Below the pieces are notes generated by a model that saw only the letters and a program-made list of their open reading frames with translations, did no database searches and had not been told where the DNA came from. 49,900 bases of DNA from a virus. A program made the position numbers and the translations under genes. Of this stretch, positions 1-8,127 are shown piece by piece. Each line of letters starts with the position of its first letter. Within the stretch, counting starts at the first letter, position 1. The stretch covers positions 1 through 49,900 of the IMG/VR virus record IMGVR_UViG_3300025430_000035. One strand, written 5' to 3'.

Positions 1-99
1 GGGTCTCCGGGTCTCCGGGTCTCCGGGTCTCCGGGTCTCCGGGTCTCCGGGTCTCCGGGTCTCCGGGTCTCCGGGTCTCCGGGTCTCCGGGTCTCCGGG
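1..99. repeat. Left terminal tandem repeat, unit GGGTCTCC
   Basis: Twelve perfect head-to-tail copies of the 8-base unit GGGTCTCC, then a partial copy. The array begins at the first base of the window, so its true length is unknown. The right end of the window is also a short tandem repeat which, read inward on the minus strand, is GGGTCT repeated. The array may be a real terminal feature, or simply where assembly stopped. Confidence 0.95.
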
Positions 100-480
100 G
101 ATAATCAAGATAATCCGATTAACTCGATTATCAGATAATCAAATATAATAAATTCCTAAAGTTAATATAATATTATTTAGAATAATATTATCTTGCGAAG
201 GGCAAAAACGCCATATAACCCCCAGATAATCAAGATAATCAATTCCTAAAGTTAATATAATATTATTTTAGATAATAGAAACAAACTAGAATGAAAAATG
301 CGATATAATATTATCTCTAGGTTATAATCAGGAATAGATAATCAGATAATCAGGACAATATATAATCTTCCAGATAATCAGATAATCAAAAATGGATAAT
401 CAGACAGATAATCAGATAATAAATTTTCAGATAATCTGCCAGATAATCAGATAATATTATATTTAGATAATATTATCTAT
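100..480. repeat. GATAAT repeat array, candidate replication origin
   Basis: About 17 forward copies of GATAAT (often GATAATC) start at 100, 109, 134, 225, 234, 271, 337, 345, 373, 381, 395, 407, 415, 430, 442, 450 and 466. A few reversed copies are also present, for example 126-132 and 310-315. A 16-base perfect palindrome built from two copies lies at 464-479. Spacing is irregular, so this is not CRISPR. No ORF is convincing here. Repeated short boxes in AT-rich DNA next to the primase gene resemble an iteron-type origin or a binding region for a phage protein; the function is inferred. Confidence 0.7.
151..268. repeat. Pair of 28-base direct repeats
   Basis: Positions 151-178 and 241-268 are identical over 28 bases (beginning AATTCCTAAAG, ending TATTATTT). 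The period is 90 bases. The second copy is directly preceded by two GATAATC boxes. The pair lies inside the GATAAT array and may be part of the same origin or protein-binding region. Confidence 0.85.
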
Positions 481-582
481 TATATAGGGTAAACCCTATA
501 TTGCATTGCAGCATTTTTTGAAAAAAAATCGAAAAAAAATCGGATTTTTTAAAAATTTTTAGAAAAATTTTCCAGCAAAAAT
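481..582. other. A-tract non-coding segment
   Basis: Very AT-rich DNA. Two tandem copies of an 11-base unit (G, eight A, TC) lie at 520-530 and 531-541, followed by T and A runs to about 575. No ORF is supported. Phased A-tracts are typical of bent DNA near origins and promoters; that role here is inferred. Confidence 0.6.
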
Positions 583-628
583 TGGGGCTACTCGCTACGT
601 CTGGAAACCAGCATCCGCTTTTGCCCCA
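583..628 (-). terminator. Structured RNA or terminator after the first small gene
   Basis: Outer stem TGGGGC (583-588) with GCCCCA (623-628), and an inner hairpin CTGG-AAA-CCAG at 601-611. Read on the minus strand the structure begins just after the stop of the gene ending at 637 and is followed by ATTTTT. This suits a terminator for the leftward transcript, although the loop is long for an ordinary rho-independent hairpin. Confidence 0.4.
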
Positions 629-636
629 TACAGCAA

Positions 637-813
637 TTATTTTTCTTCAAAATGCCCAGAAGAAGGCTTACCACCTAAAGCACCATTAGCTCTAGCCGCC
701 GCCGCTTTAGGAATAGAAGTTTGTTTACCACCTTTATGCCCTAATGCTTTAGCCGCTTGCGACAAAGTTGTGTACTTAATGCCACCAGCATCATTCTTAA
801 CAGGCTTATTCAT
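637..813 (-). CDS. Small basic hypothetical protein, possible regulator
   Basis: 58 residues from the ATG at 813, which has GGAG about eight bases upstream. A longer reading from TTG at 879 would run through two palindromic operator-like sites, so I reject it. The protein contains TTLSQAAKALGHKGGKQ and an AAARANGALGGKP segment. The second resembles the ARANGxxGGKP tails of many small phage and plasmid proteins. It is lysine-rich and may bind DNA, but I recognise no named family. It is the last gene of the leftward early block and lies behind the twin palindromes, which suggests separate control. Function unknown; autoregulation is only a possibility. Confidence 0.6.
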   Translation of the reverse strand: MNKPVKNDAGGIKYTTLSQAAKALGHKGGKQTSIPKAAAARANGALGGKPSSGHFEEK

Positions 814-833
814 TGCGCGCTCCAGTTTTGCAC

Positions 834-853
834 TAACCCAAGCGCTTGGGTTA
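834..853. promoter_or_regulatory. Operator-like palindrome 1
   Basis: A perfect 20-base palindrome with core CCAAGCGCTTGG. It lies 20 bases upstream of the ATG at 813. Its core repeats in the second palindrome 38 bases away. The AAGCGCTT centre is a common shape for helix-turn-helix operators. The binding protein is unknown. Confidence 0.7.
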
Positions 854-871
854 GGGGTATACAAAATCTCT

Positions 872-891
872 ATACCCAAGCGCTTGGGTAT
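872..891. promoter_or_regulatory. Operator-like palindrome 2
   Basis: A second perfect 20-base palindrome with the same 16-base centre (ACCCAAGCGCTTGGGT) as the first. The centre-to-centre distance is 38 bases. It lies between the primase stop (900) and the small gene starting at 813. Two equal sites at this spacing suit a dimeric repressor or activator acting on a promoter between them. Confidence 0.7.
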
Positions 892-899
892 GACTAATA

Positions 900-3293
900 C
901 TATCTTGCTCTCTTGATTGTGTCAAAGGATAGAACAGTAGTAGCGGGTTGCTTGGTATTCTCTACAGCAGTCAGCTTTGGCTCAACCATACGGCGAATCT
1001 CCGACTTAGACTTGCCTTCAATCACCGAAGGAACAGCAAAGATATGCTTCTTATTCGTGTAATCCGAAGAAGCCAATAATCCTAAATCAGTCCAACCAGC
1101 TTCCTTGAACGCATGGAGTAAAGCCGCTTGCGGTATCTTCACCCCATGAGGGATTTGAACCCCTATCATTGGCTCACACAAGTCATGGAATGGACTACCA
1201 CAAATGCCATCTTTAAATACGGACAAGCGATTACGCATCAAATCAACTAAATAGGATTCAGCGGGAGAGCGACCATGCTCAATCAAATTGGTCTTAAACT
1301 CTGTCATGGCGGGAGTAGCACCCGGATTGAACTTAGAAACATCACGCTGATATAGATACGCGGTAATCTGTTCAAAGCCACCAGCATTAAACCAATCCCA
1401 GATTTGTTTGCCTTCATCATCACTCATGCGGGGTGCATCAGAGCTAATACAGAACCAACGGCGGTCTTGTGAAGCCAAACTAATAGGGATCTGCTCATTA
1501 GAAAAGGCGAGAACAAACAAGCGATTTGCCATTTGGTATGGGTGTAAGCCCTTACGATTGATATTGAGCATTTCAGGAGGTGCGGCAATGATTGGCTTGA
1601 GCTTGTTAGCCAATGCTCTACGAGTAGAAGCATCTGGCTCTTTAAGCTCATTGATAATCAGAATCTCGGATTCAAGGTCATAGCCCCATTGAGAACCAAT
1701 GGTTTCGCTATCCATGTAACCACGATTCTTTAGGTTTGAGCCACAGACTGACCAAATGAACGGCGACCAAAGCGTATCCTTACCGCAACCCTCATCACCT
1801 ACATGAAGAACTGCATGGTTGATCTTAATCTTAGGGTTCTTGAGCTTAAATGCCATGATATTAAGCAAATGATTGCGGTCTTTCTCTGATGGCACTAAGC
1901 GAGCCAATAGATTAGTCCAAAGGCTAATGTCCCCTACTTTGGTATCTTCAATGTTAGGTCTAGCGTCCACCCAACGATTGCCATATATGTCGCCTTCGCG
2001 CCCAACATAGACTGATTCACCAGCGGCATAGGTTAAATTAACCAGTATCTTGGCATTGACAGACTCACGGCGTTCATCAAAACTAATAGACGCGGCAACT
2101 TGTGGCTTTTTGCCATGAATAGAACGGCACTCGATATGACGATAGATAGCATTAAATGTAGAACGAGAGATTTCTCTGCGGTTCACCAAGTCAAAGTAGG
2201 AATCGTTAGCCGATACATAGGCAAAATGCTTATGCCAATCTCCCTTTTGGATACGCCCTAAAGCCCTTAAATCAAGCTCCCGCATGAGTTCTTCATTGGA
2301 CGAAAACATCTTAGAAGGAGTCAATAAAGCACGAGCTTGGGTATATAGATCAGTTAGCAACTCAGGGCGCAAACCAGCTTGATGCTGTTTTGCACCTTGA
2401 CCAGCCGCCCAATCTAGGAACACTTGCGATGTAATGTGGGTGCAATGTTCATGGAAGCATTTGAAAGAGCGCGTTACAGGGTGGTAGCGACCCATAGGAT
2501 TGTTATCGCTATGGTTCTGGGCATTAGGGCAAAGCACCCCATACCAGCCTGTGTTGTTGGCTCTATCAAGGATAGCGTTGTGGTCTGATAGCCATGTGAG
2601 AATGTCGTCCTCGCCATTATCGGCAACCTTGATAGCACGAACTGAAGCCGTATCTGCTTCATTGGGCTTAACGTCTAAAGCTTTGCAAATCTGCTCTAAG
2701 CTAAACTCATTTTCTGGATGGAACTCTACAAGTTCAGACTGAAATGAATCCTTGTTTGGTTTGAGATTGACAGAACCGGGCAATCTAAAGTTACGAACCG
2801 CATTAGTAGCGCCACCATCGGTATATCCAGCCTTGGCAATAGCATTAATAGCCGCGCAAAACTCACCTTTAGTAGGCATCGTATCAACAGCAAACGTATA
2901 TCCCCATTGGAAGTTATCAGGGGATGTTTCCATGATCCAAGTAGGCTCTAGCGGTGGGGTCTTAGACTTCGTACCAATATCGTCTAGTACCATAACCGCT
3001 ACATATTCACAGTTTGAAGCTGAAGCGGATAGTTTGCCATCAACAAAGCGGTCAATAATGTAAGAGCCTGTATTGCCATACCAAGCACCAACGCCGTTGT
3101 AATGCTCGGGCAAATGAGGTAGCCAAGTATATTTAATAGTCTTATCGACATTTAGAACTGGCTCACCAGCCCTAGTAACTGGCTTTTGCAAAACCATCAA
3201 CATGGTTTCGCCCTCAACTGCCAATTTTTCTAAATACTCAACGAAGTCTGTATTTATCAGCATATTATTCTGTGTTATTATTTTGTCAGCCAT
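900..3293 (-). CDS. Primase-polymerase / SF3-type helicase replication protein
   Basis: 797 residues; ATG at 3293 with GAGG upstream. The N-terminal part looks like a RepB/PrimPol-type primase, with VLDDIG at 102-107 and RNFRLPGSVNLK at 167-178. A probable zinc-binding segment follows (C255, H261, C279, H281, C284). The C-terminal part is a DUF5906/D5-like helicase with Walker A GDEGCGKDT (499-507), Walker B ILIINEL (544-550), sensor FSNE (597-600) and an arginine pair in DRRW (610-613). It should make primers and unwind the phage DNA, working with the family A polymerase encoded just upstream. A terminator separates the two genes, and a large candidate origin lies downstream. Confidence 0.9.
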   Translation of the reverse strand: MADKIITQNNMLINTDFVEYLEKLAVEGETMLMVLQKPVTRAGEPVLNVDKTIKYTWLPHLPEHYNGVGAWYGNTGSYIIDRFVDGKLSASASNCEYVAVMVLDDIGTKSKTPPLEPTWIMETSPDNFQWGYTFAVDTMPTKGEFCAAINAIAKAGYTDGGATNAVRNFRLPGSVNLKPNKDSFQSELVEFHPENEFSLEQICKALDVKPNEADTASVRAIKVADNGEDDILTWLSDHNAILDRANNTGWYGVLCPNAQNHSDNNPMGRYHPVTRSFKCFHEHCTHITSQVFLDWAAGQGAKQHQAGLRPELLTDLYTQARALLTPSKMFSSNEELMRELDLRALGRIQKGDWHKHFAYVSANDSYFDLVNRREISRSTFNAIYRHIECRSIHGKKPQVAASISFDERRESVNAKILVNLTYAAGESVYVGREGDIYGNRWVDARPNIEDTKVGDISLWTNLLARLVPSEKDRNHLLNIMAFKLKNPKIKINHAVLHVGDEGCGKDTLWSPFIWSVCGSNLKNRGYMDSETIGSQWGYDLESEILIINELKEPDASTRRALANKLKPIIAAPPEMLNINRKGLHPYQMANRLFVLAFSNEQIPISLASQDRRWFCISSDAPRMSDDEGKQIWDWFNAGGFEQITAYLYQRDVSKFNPGATPAMTEFKTNLIEHGRSPAESYLVDLMRNRLSVFKDGICGSPFHDLCEPMIGVQIPHGVKIPQAALLHAFKEAGWTDLGLLASSDYTNKKHIFAVPSVIEGKSKSEIRRMVEPKLTAVENTKQPATTVLSFDTIKRAR

Positions 3294-3324
3294 TATCTTG
3301 TCCTCTAGCTTGATCTCTGGTTAG

Positions 3325-3359
3325 AAAAGCTGAGAATCTTATTGGGGTTCTCAGCTTTT
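3325..3359 (-). terminator. Rho-independent terminator after DNA polymerase
   Basis: Perfect 12-base stem: AAAAGCTGAGAA at 3325-3336 pairs with TTCTCAGCTTTT at 3348-3359. Read leftward, the hairpin is followed by a short T-rich run. It sits between the polymerase stop (3375) and the primase start (3293). Runs of A and T on both sides mean it could work in both directions. It would reduce primase expression relative to the genes upstream. Confidence 0.85.
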
Positions 3360-3374
3360 TGGTTTATTAGTTTA

Positions 3375-5357
3375 CTACTTCCCATACCGCGTTAATATCT
3401 TTCCTTCTACTGCTAAGGGTAAGTCCTGACACCACGCGGGGGGTGTACACATAATTTCTTTTGCTTGCTCTAATCTTGCAGGCGCGTCCTCTATCTTACA
3501 CTCGATTAATACCTCATCATGCGCGGTTAGAACTACATCATCTATCTGACGTAATACATAGCGCAATAGATCATTAGCGGTTGCTTGGCAAACATTTTCT
3601 ACTGCAATCCCAGCCCACAATCTAGCTCTTGACCATTCTTTAGCATCGCTTTCAGGCTTCCAAGCAGACTTAGCATAGCTAATACCGCCATCATCATCAA
3701 ACCGCGCAAAAGGATAGCAAAGAAGTCTGCCCGATGGCAATGAATACCAAAGATGAACGCTGTCAAAGTAATACCCAACGCGTCCAGCAACGAAAGAATC
3801 TTTAATAGGAAAGCGCATCGCTTTGGTGTAGGCTTCTTCTGTATCTCTCCAGTACTGGACAGCCCATTGGTTTGCCTTACGCCATTTGTCGACTGTAGCT
3901 TTGGATTCGCCTTCTGGCAAAAGGATGCCGTAGTTTCTACCCATGTTAGAGAACGCGCCCACACCACCACCATATCCGCAAGCTAAAATAGCTACCTTGC
4001 CAATAGTTCTTTGTTCTGGCGTAACCTTGTCCTCTGGAACTCTAAACATCTTCGCGGCTTCTTTAACGTAGATATCCTCGCCAGCACGAAATACGTCTAA
4101 TACTTCTTGCCCTTGTGGATGCTTTGATAGCCAAGGATTTACCCTAGCTTCAATTGCCGCCCAATCCAACACCACGAAAGCGTTGCCTTCTGCTGGTAAT
4201 AATGCGGGTCTAATCATGCCTTTAAGCACTTCGCTTACGCTTTTGCCAAAATTAGGCACTAAGTTCTCGCTGTTAAGCATAGCTTTACGCACAGCTTCAG
4301 GGTCTTTAGCTGTCTTACGAGCCATATTCTGTAGCTGTAAACCATACGAAGCCACCCTTCCTGTAGCGCTACCGCCATTAAAGATGAACGCACCTCGTAC
4401 ACGTTGATCTTCTGGATCAGCCAGCTTTGCCATGCGGGTGAACTTGGCAACTGATGATGCCCATATATCAGAAGCGCATTGCAATACGTCTGCTACCTCT
4501 GGCGGTACTTCATCAGGGTTCTCATCGGCTAGGATCAATAGATTAGCCCTAACGGACTTATCTACGGACATTTTTTCTTCGCCATCTTTGACGACAACCA
4601 TTAGCTTCTTAGCCTGTTCACCAACGCGCTCTAGTACCCAGCTTTTCATCTTGGTGCTTCTAACGCTGGTAATAGCCCCTTTGGTAATCTCTTGGACTAA
4701 CTGTTCAACGTCCTGTAGTTCGGTTGCGGCGTAAGCTGTAGCGGCTTTAGCTAAAGGCACATCCACACGGATACCACGTTCATTGATACGCTCATTGATA
4801 TGGTAATCAAGTAATTCTTCTTCGGTGAGTTGGCGCATATGTTTACTGACATTACGCATAGCTCTTACGTCTTGACGACAATAGTTCGCCATTTCACTTA
4901 GCAAAGTAGGGTCATAGTTAAATGTACCATCTGCCCTAGGAATACTCAACTGTCTTACCAATTGTAAGCCTTTAAAGTCCTTCTTCATAATGGCACTAGA
5001 AAATCTACCAGCATCTTCTAAAGAACCGGGATAACAATTAGCTCTAGCTTGAGCCGCAGTACAGTACCAACTTGTGAGCTTTGGCTCTGGCACATCAAAA
5101 GAAGGGCAAAGCACATACCAAGTAATGAGGCGATCAAAAGCGGCATTGTGGGCGCGTATTTGACCACCCGATTTGAAATGGTCAGCAACACGTTTTGGAA
5201 ACGGCTCATTTGGAGTCCACATGATTACTCTCTCATCATCAAAAGAGTAGCCAAGGTAAATGATCTCAGTACTAGGGTCTTGGGCGTAGTTATACGCTCC
5301 AGCCGTTAGCAGATTGCATCTTGATCTTGTTTCGTAGTCGAGCCAGAGGGTTGTCAT
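3375..5357 (-). CDS. Family A DNA polymerase with 3'-5' exonuclease domain
   Basis: 660 residues; replicates the phage DNA. The N-terminal DnaQ-like proofreading domain has Exo I LDYET (D7, E9), Exo II AHNAAFD (N71, D75) and Exo III YCRQD (159-163). The polymerase domain has motif A LDWAAIEAR (398-405), motif B RTIGKVAILACGYG (450-463) and motif C HDE (613-615). All expected catalytic acids are present, so the enzyme should be active. The length is normal for phage PolA-like enzymes that lack a 5' nuclease domain. Its neighbours are the primase downstream and a DUF2800 nuclease upstream, a common phage replication neighbourhood. Confidence 0.96.
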   Translation of the reverse strand: MTTLWLDYETRSRCNLLTAGAYNYAQDPSTEIIYLGYSFDDERVIMWTPNEPFPKRVADHFKSGGQIRAHNAAFDRLITWYVLCPSFDVPEPKLTSWYCTAAQARANCYPGSLEDAGRFSSAIMKKDFKGLQLVRQLSIPRADGTFNYDPTLLSEMANYCRQDVRAMRNVSKHMRQLTEEELLDYHINERINERGIRVDVPLAKAATAYAATELQDVEQLVQEITKGAITSVRSTKMKSWVLERVGEQAKKLMVVVKDGEEKMSVDKSVRANLLILADENPDEVPPEVADVLQCASDIWASSVAKFTRMAKLADPEDQRVRGAFIFNGGSATGRVASYGLQLQNMARKTAKDPEAVRKAMLNSENLVPNFGKSVSEVLKGMIRPALLPAEGNAFVVLDWAAIEARVNPWLSKHPQGQEVLDVFRAGEDIYVKEAAKMFRVPEDKVTPEQRTIGKVAILACGYGGGVGAFSNMGRNYGILLPEGESKATVDKWRKANQWAVQYWRDTEEAYTKAMRFPIKDSFVAGRVGYYFDSVHLWYSLPSGRLLCYPFARFDDDGGISYAKSAWKPESDAKEWSRARLWAGIAVENVCQATANDLLRYVLRQIDDVVLTAHDEVLIECKIEDAPARLEQAKEIMCTPPAWCQDLPLAVEGKILTRYGK

Positions 5358-5361
5358 TTAA

Positions 5362-5619
5362 TTAATTGTTAAATTGGCGTTGAGTTTCAGCGAGGGTTTT
5401 ATTGTTAATTACCCATTCAAGTCTTTTTAAGATAGATTGGGTAGTTTCTAAACTAATAGCTTCTTTCAAAGCTAAAAATAAAGTGTCGAATAAAGGCGCA
5501 ATAGCTTTTATATCCCCTTGTATGGCGGCAACGCCTACACCATCAGAAGGCATTGCTATAAAAGCAAAGCTATCTGCATCGGGGCACATTTTTGATATTG
5601 TTTGCTCAAAGCTATTCAT
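5362..5619 (-). CDS. Hypothetical protein, 85 aa
   Basis: Starts with ATG at 5619, overlapping the stop of the preceding gene as TAATG, so translation is probably coupled. It is a mildly acidic soluble protein with a helix-rich C-terminal half (residues 45-80). I see no signal peptide, membrane segment or known motif. It sits between a basic small protein and DNA polymerase, so a replication-associated role is possible but unproven. Confidence 0.75.
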   Translation of the reverse strand: MNSFEQTISKMCPDADSFAFIAMPSDGVGVAAIQGDIKAIAPLFDTLFLALKEAISLETTQSILKRLEWVINNKTLAETQRQFNN

Positions 5620-5816
5620 TATGATTTCCCTTGCTTATGTTTGCGACCAACGCCTTTTTTGGTGCTGGATTTACTCTTGGTGTGATGAATCTTCTCGCTC
5701 TTAGCCCCAAGGCTAGGAAAGATATTTTCAAGCTTTACGCCAGCGGCTTTAACCAATGCAAGTTTGACTTGACTAATGGCTCTACGATCATCTGGTGATA
5801 GGTTTTCTTTTTTCAT
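5619..5816 (-). CDS. Hypothetical basic protein, 65 aa
   Basis: ATG at 5816. The C-terminal half is rich in Lys, Ser and Gly (KSKSSTKKGVGRKHKQGKS) and probably disordered, which suggests nucleic-acid contact. The N-terminal half (residues 5-33) is predicted helical. It overlaps the next gene by TAATG. No family recognised. Confidence 0.7.
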   Translation of the reverse strand: MKKENLSPDDRRAISQVKLALVKAAGVKLENIFPSLGAKSEKIHHTKSKSSTKKGVGRKHKQGKS

Positions 5817-5909
5817 TTTGTTCTCTAGGTTAGGTGGGGTCAGTAAGTCTTTTTAGTCTTTCCACTTCGTGTAATCAAGCTGAATAGTGTCGAACTAACC
5901 CCATATTAC

Positions 5910-6578
5910 TTAAACTGCTCTACGGCGGCGCGTTGGCGCTACTGCTTCTACTTCGTCAACCATTGGTGGCTCTTCAAGCTCCAACTCAGGTTGTTCTTCA
6001 TCGCTACCACCATCCATCGACACCCAGTTAAGGATTTCAAATTCAGGGATAAAAATTTTACCGAACTTGTCGTGAACATAATGGGAGCTTTTTAGCTTAA
6101 CAATTGCTACTGGTGTAGATGGATCAGCAATAATATGCTCTGACACATCTGTACCTAGCTCTTGTACTGCACGTTTGCCACCCAAAGAAGCTGTTGCGAA
6201 ACGTGCCTCTAAGCCTTCATCAGACCCAGACATACATTTCATTGCAAAGCCAATCTGTTGCTCCCAACCTTTAGGAGCGCCATCAGGCGCGGCTTCTAAT
6301 GCTGGCAATGGTTGTGTAACTGAAACCATTTTTTCGCCTAGTAACTGCCCTGCTCCCCAAGCTACAAAGCCGTGAACGAAAGAGAAAGGGTTAATAGCCC
6401 ATTCTGAATCCTTCTCAACACCTGTTTGATCTGCACCAAAAGTCCAATGCCCTGTCTTGTCCATCTTAGCGATAACAACACCAACATCATTGGTTTTGGA
6501 AAGATTAGCGCGAAGTGCTTTAGCTAAGTCCTGTACTGCTGGGAGTCCTGCTGATTTAAATGTAGTTAAATTTGACAT
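5910..6578 (-). CDS. Replication-associated protein, possible ssDNA-binding protein
   Basis: 222 residues; ATG at 6578 with AGGA upstream. A compact N-terminal region of about 180 residues is followed by an acidic tail (EEQPELELEEPPMVDEVE) and a final RRRR cluster. Acidic C-terminal tails are common in phage ssDNA-binding proteins, where they recruit partners. The slot beside a DUF2800 nuclease and a family A polymerase is where many phages carry an SSB-like protein. I do not recognise the fold from sequence, so the assignment rests on tail and position. It is followed by a 93-base gap with no obvious terminator. Confidence 0.5.
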   Translation of the reverse strand: MSNLTTFKSAGLPAVQDLAKALRANLSKTNDVGVVIAKMDKTGHWTFGADQTGVEKDSEWAINPFSFVHGFVAWGAGQLLGEKMVSVTQPLPALEAAPDGAPKGWEQQIGFAMKCMSGSDEGLEARFATASLGGKRAVQELGTDVSEHIIADPSTPVAIVKLKSSHYVHDKFGKIFIPEFEILNWVSMDGGSDEEQPELELEEPPMVDEVEAVAPTRRRRAV

Positions 6579-6594
6579 TATTTTATTCCTGAGA

Positions 6595-7725
6595 TTAAGT
6601 TAATTTTGAAAGGGCGGCGGTGATTTGCTTCCCAATTTGTAATACCGCTGGTCTTGGATCAGAGTCCTCAACCAACGTACTGCCTGAACTAACAGCCACC
6701 ACTAATTCCTCTGGCAATTCGAGCTTGTGTTTTTTAAGCACCTTCTCAGCTTTGGCGGGGGAAATAATAGATTCCTCTATTAGCTCAGTTAGATCAAGTC
6801 CAAGTTCTGCCATCTTCAGCAACATCTTGTCCTCGCTAACCCATTGTCTAGTAGCCCTTTTAGCTACCAGCTTGTAACCTTTTATAGCAATATCTTCTTC
6901 TAACATCTGATGCGCTAACGATCTGAGGTCAGCGATCCAGCCTTCAAGAATGTCGGCATTGCGTAAGTAATTTCCTACCATCACAGGATCAATGTTTTTC
7001 CATTGAACCATCAAGGCACGATCTACTTCACCTGTTATCTTAGGACAAGTTGGTTTGGCTGTACACCATTTGCAATGTGAGCCTACCTTTAAAGTAGCGG
7101 AAGCATGAGCCGATTCTTTAACTGCACTTGCTAATTCAATTTCAAATTCTTTGATACGAGCAGGAGTAGTCACCCAGCGCTTCATCATAGGAGGCTGAAT
7201 AATAATAATTTCAACTTCTGCTACGCCTTCAAATATCCATTTGGTTTCAGGTGTACGCATAGCCGCCGCCGCATAGAACATTCCTTGCATATTTTCTTCG
7301 GCTTCAACGATAACACCCGCGCCAAACTTCCAATCAAGTACAACAGCCCTATTAGGTAGTTTCCCTAATACATCACCAGAACCAAAGACACCATCAAGAA
7401 ACTTATCAAAGTGAACCTCGGTTTCAACCATGAACTCCATTTCGCCATTAGGATCGACTTCGGCAAAGCGTTCTAATGCGGGTTTGATCTTTTCATCTAA
7501 TAGCGCTTGTGTAAATGTATGGGCTTTGTATTTTGTGCCAAGTAAAGATTCGGGCGTAACGCCTTTATCTAATACTTCTGCAATGATGTTATGCAGTAAT
7601 GTGCCTTCATCAGCGTATTTGCTGGATTTTTGGGGAGGCATCTTGGCTACCAATGCCACCGATGCGGGGCAGTTGATAACGCGTGAAGCGGTTGATCCGC
7701 CTACGATAGATGAGTGATTAGCCAT
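6595..7725 (-). CDS. DUF2800 family Cas4-like PD-(D/E)XK nuclease
   Basis: 376 residues; ATG at 7725 with AAAGG upstream. Nuclease motifs: E40/H45 in the EGTLLHNI segment, D118 in FGSGDV, and D131-x-K133 in VVLDWKFG. Four cysteines are placed as in Cas4/AddB-type iron-sulphur nucleases: C19 near the N-terminus, and C218, C221 and C227 in HCKWCTAKPTC. The family is frequent in phage replication modules and is thought to process DNA ends in recombination or replication. It is the first gene of the leftward early block, preceded by a promoter-like sequence at 7771-7800. Confidence 0.88.
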   Translation of the reverse strand: MANHSSIVGGSTASRVINCPASVALVAKMPPQKSSKYADEGTLLHNIIAEVLDKGVTPESLLGTKYKAHTFTQALLDEKIKPALERFAEVDPNGEMEFMVETEVHFDKFLDGVFGSGDVLGKLPNRAVVLDWKFGAGVIVEAEENMQGMFYAAAAMRTPETKWIFEGVAEVEIIIIQPPMMKRWVTTPARIKEFEIELASAVKESAHASATLKVGSHCKWCTAKPTCPKITGEVDRALMVQWKNIDPVMVGNYLRNADILEGWIADLRSLAHQMLEEDIAIKGYKLVAKRATRQWVSEDKMLLKMAELGLDLTELIEESIISPAKAEKVLKKHKLELPEELVVAVSSGSTLVEDSDPRPAVLQIGKQITAALSKLT

Positions 7726-7770
7726 GATCTTTTAACCTTTATCTTTAGCATTAATTTATTTAGAACGTCC

Positions 7771-7800
7771 AGTATACACACAAACAAATCCGTTACGCAA
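7771..7800 (-). promoter_or_regulatory. Leftward early promoter
   Basis: Minus-strand -35 TTGCGT (7800-7795) and -10 TATACT (7776-7771) with an 18-base spacer and an extended -10 (TGTG before TATACT). The start codon of the DUF2800 gene is 45 bases downstream. The -35 lies in an imperfect palindrome (CTGTTGCGTAACGG) that resembles boxes at 9459-9488. Plus-strand -10-like TATGAT at 7808-7813 could serve the divergent gene. Confidence 0.55.
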
Positions 7801-7824
7801 CAGATTTTATGATATATTTACAAA

Positions 7825-8127
7825 ATGACAAGAAAAACAAAAGCATTAAAAGAACATGAAATTGAAAATTACTTTATATGGCAGGTGGAAATAATGGGCG
7901 GCAGAACCTTTAAATTCAAGACTACTACGCAACGCGGCGTATCAGATCGTATAGCCTGTTTACCTAATGGGGACACTTGGTTTGTGGAATTGAAGCGTCC
8001 TAAAGGCGGCTCTATATCCCCTATGCAAGAACTGTTTGCTGAATCAATGATTGCGTTAAAGCAACAATATGCGTTGCTAAACACAGCAGAAGCCATTAAT
8101 GAATGGGCGGCAGGTATAAAGCTATGA
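7825..8127 (+). CDS. VRR-NUC domain nuclease
   Basis: 100 residues, nearly all one VRR-NUC domain (PD-(D/E)XK superfamily). Motif residues are D41 in RGVSD, E55-x-K57 in FVELKRP and Q68 in SPMQ, which is the standard catalytic set. Stand-alone VRR-NUC proteins of this size are common in phages beside an SNF2-type helicase, and are thought to cut branched DNA. No Shine-Dalgarno is visible before the ATG and a TATGAT box ends only 11 bases upstream, so the mRNA may be nearly leaderless. The stop overlaps the helicase start (ATGA). Confidence 0.9.
   Translation: MTRKTKALKEHEIENYFIWQVEIMGGRTFKFKTTTQRGVSDRIACLPNGDTWFVELKRPKGGSISPMQELFAESMIALKQQYALLNTAEAINEWAAGIKL

Noticed and set aside
100-480. 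CRISPR array in the GATAAT region
   Set aside because: Units are six to seven bases with irregular spacing and no spacers of constant length; no cas genes are present. The DUF2800 gene is Cas4-like only in fold.
583-628. tRNA-like fold
   Set aside because: It has a stem and one inner hairpin but no acceptor/CCA layout, anticodon loop or T-loop consensus.
814-879. TTG-started extension of the small protein ending at 637
   Set aside because: It would run through operator-like palindromes; ATG 813 has a GGAG site and is the better start.
8103-8123. Seven-codon extension of the SNF2 helicase
   Set aside because: ATG 8124 overlaps the VRR-NUC stop as ATGA and begins MKLRDYQ, the expected start of the Q-like motif.
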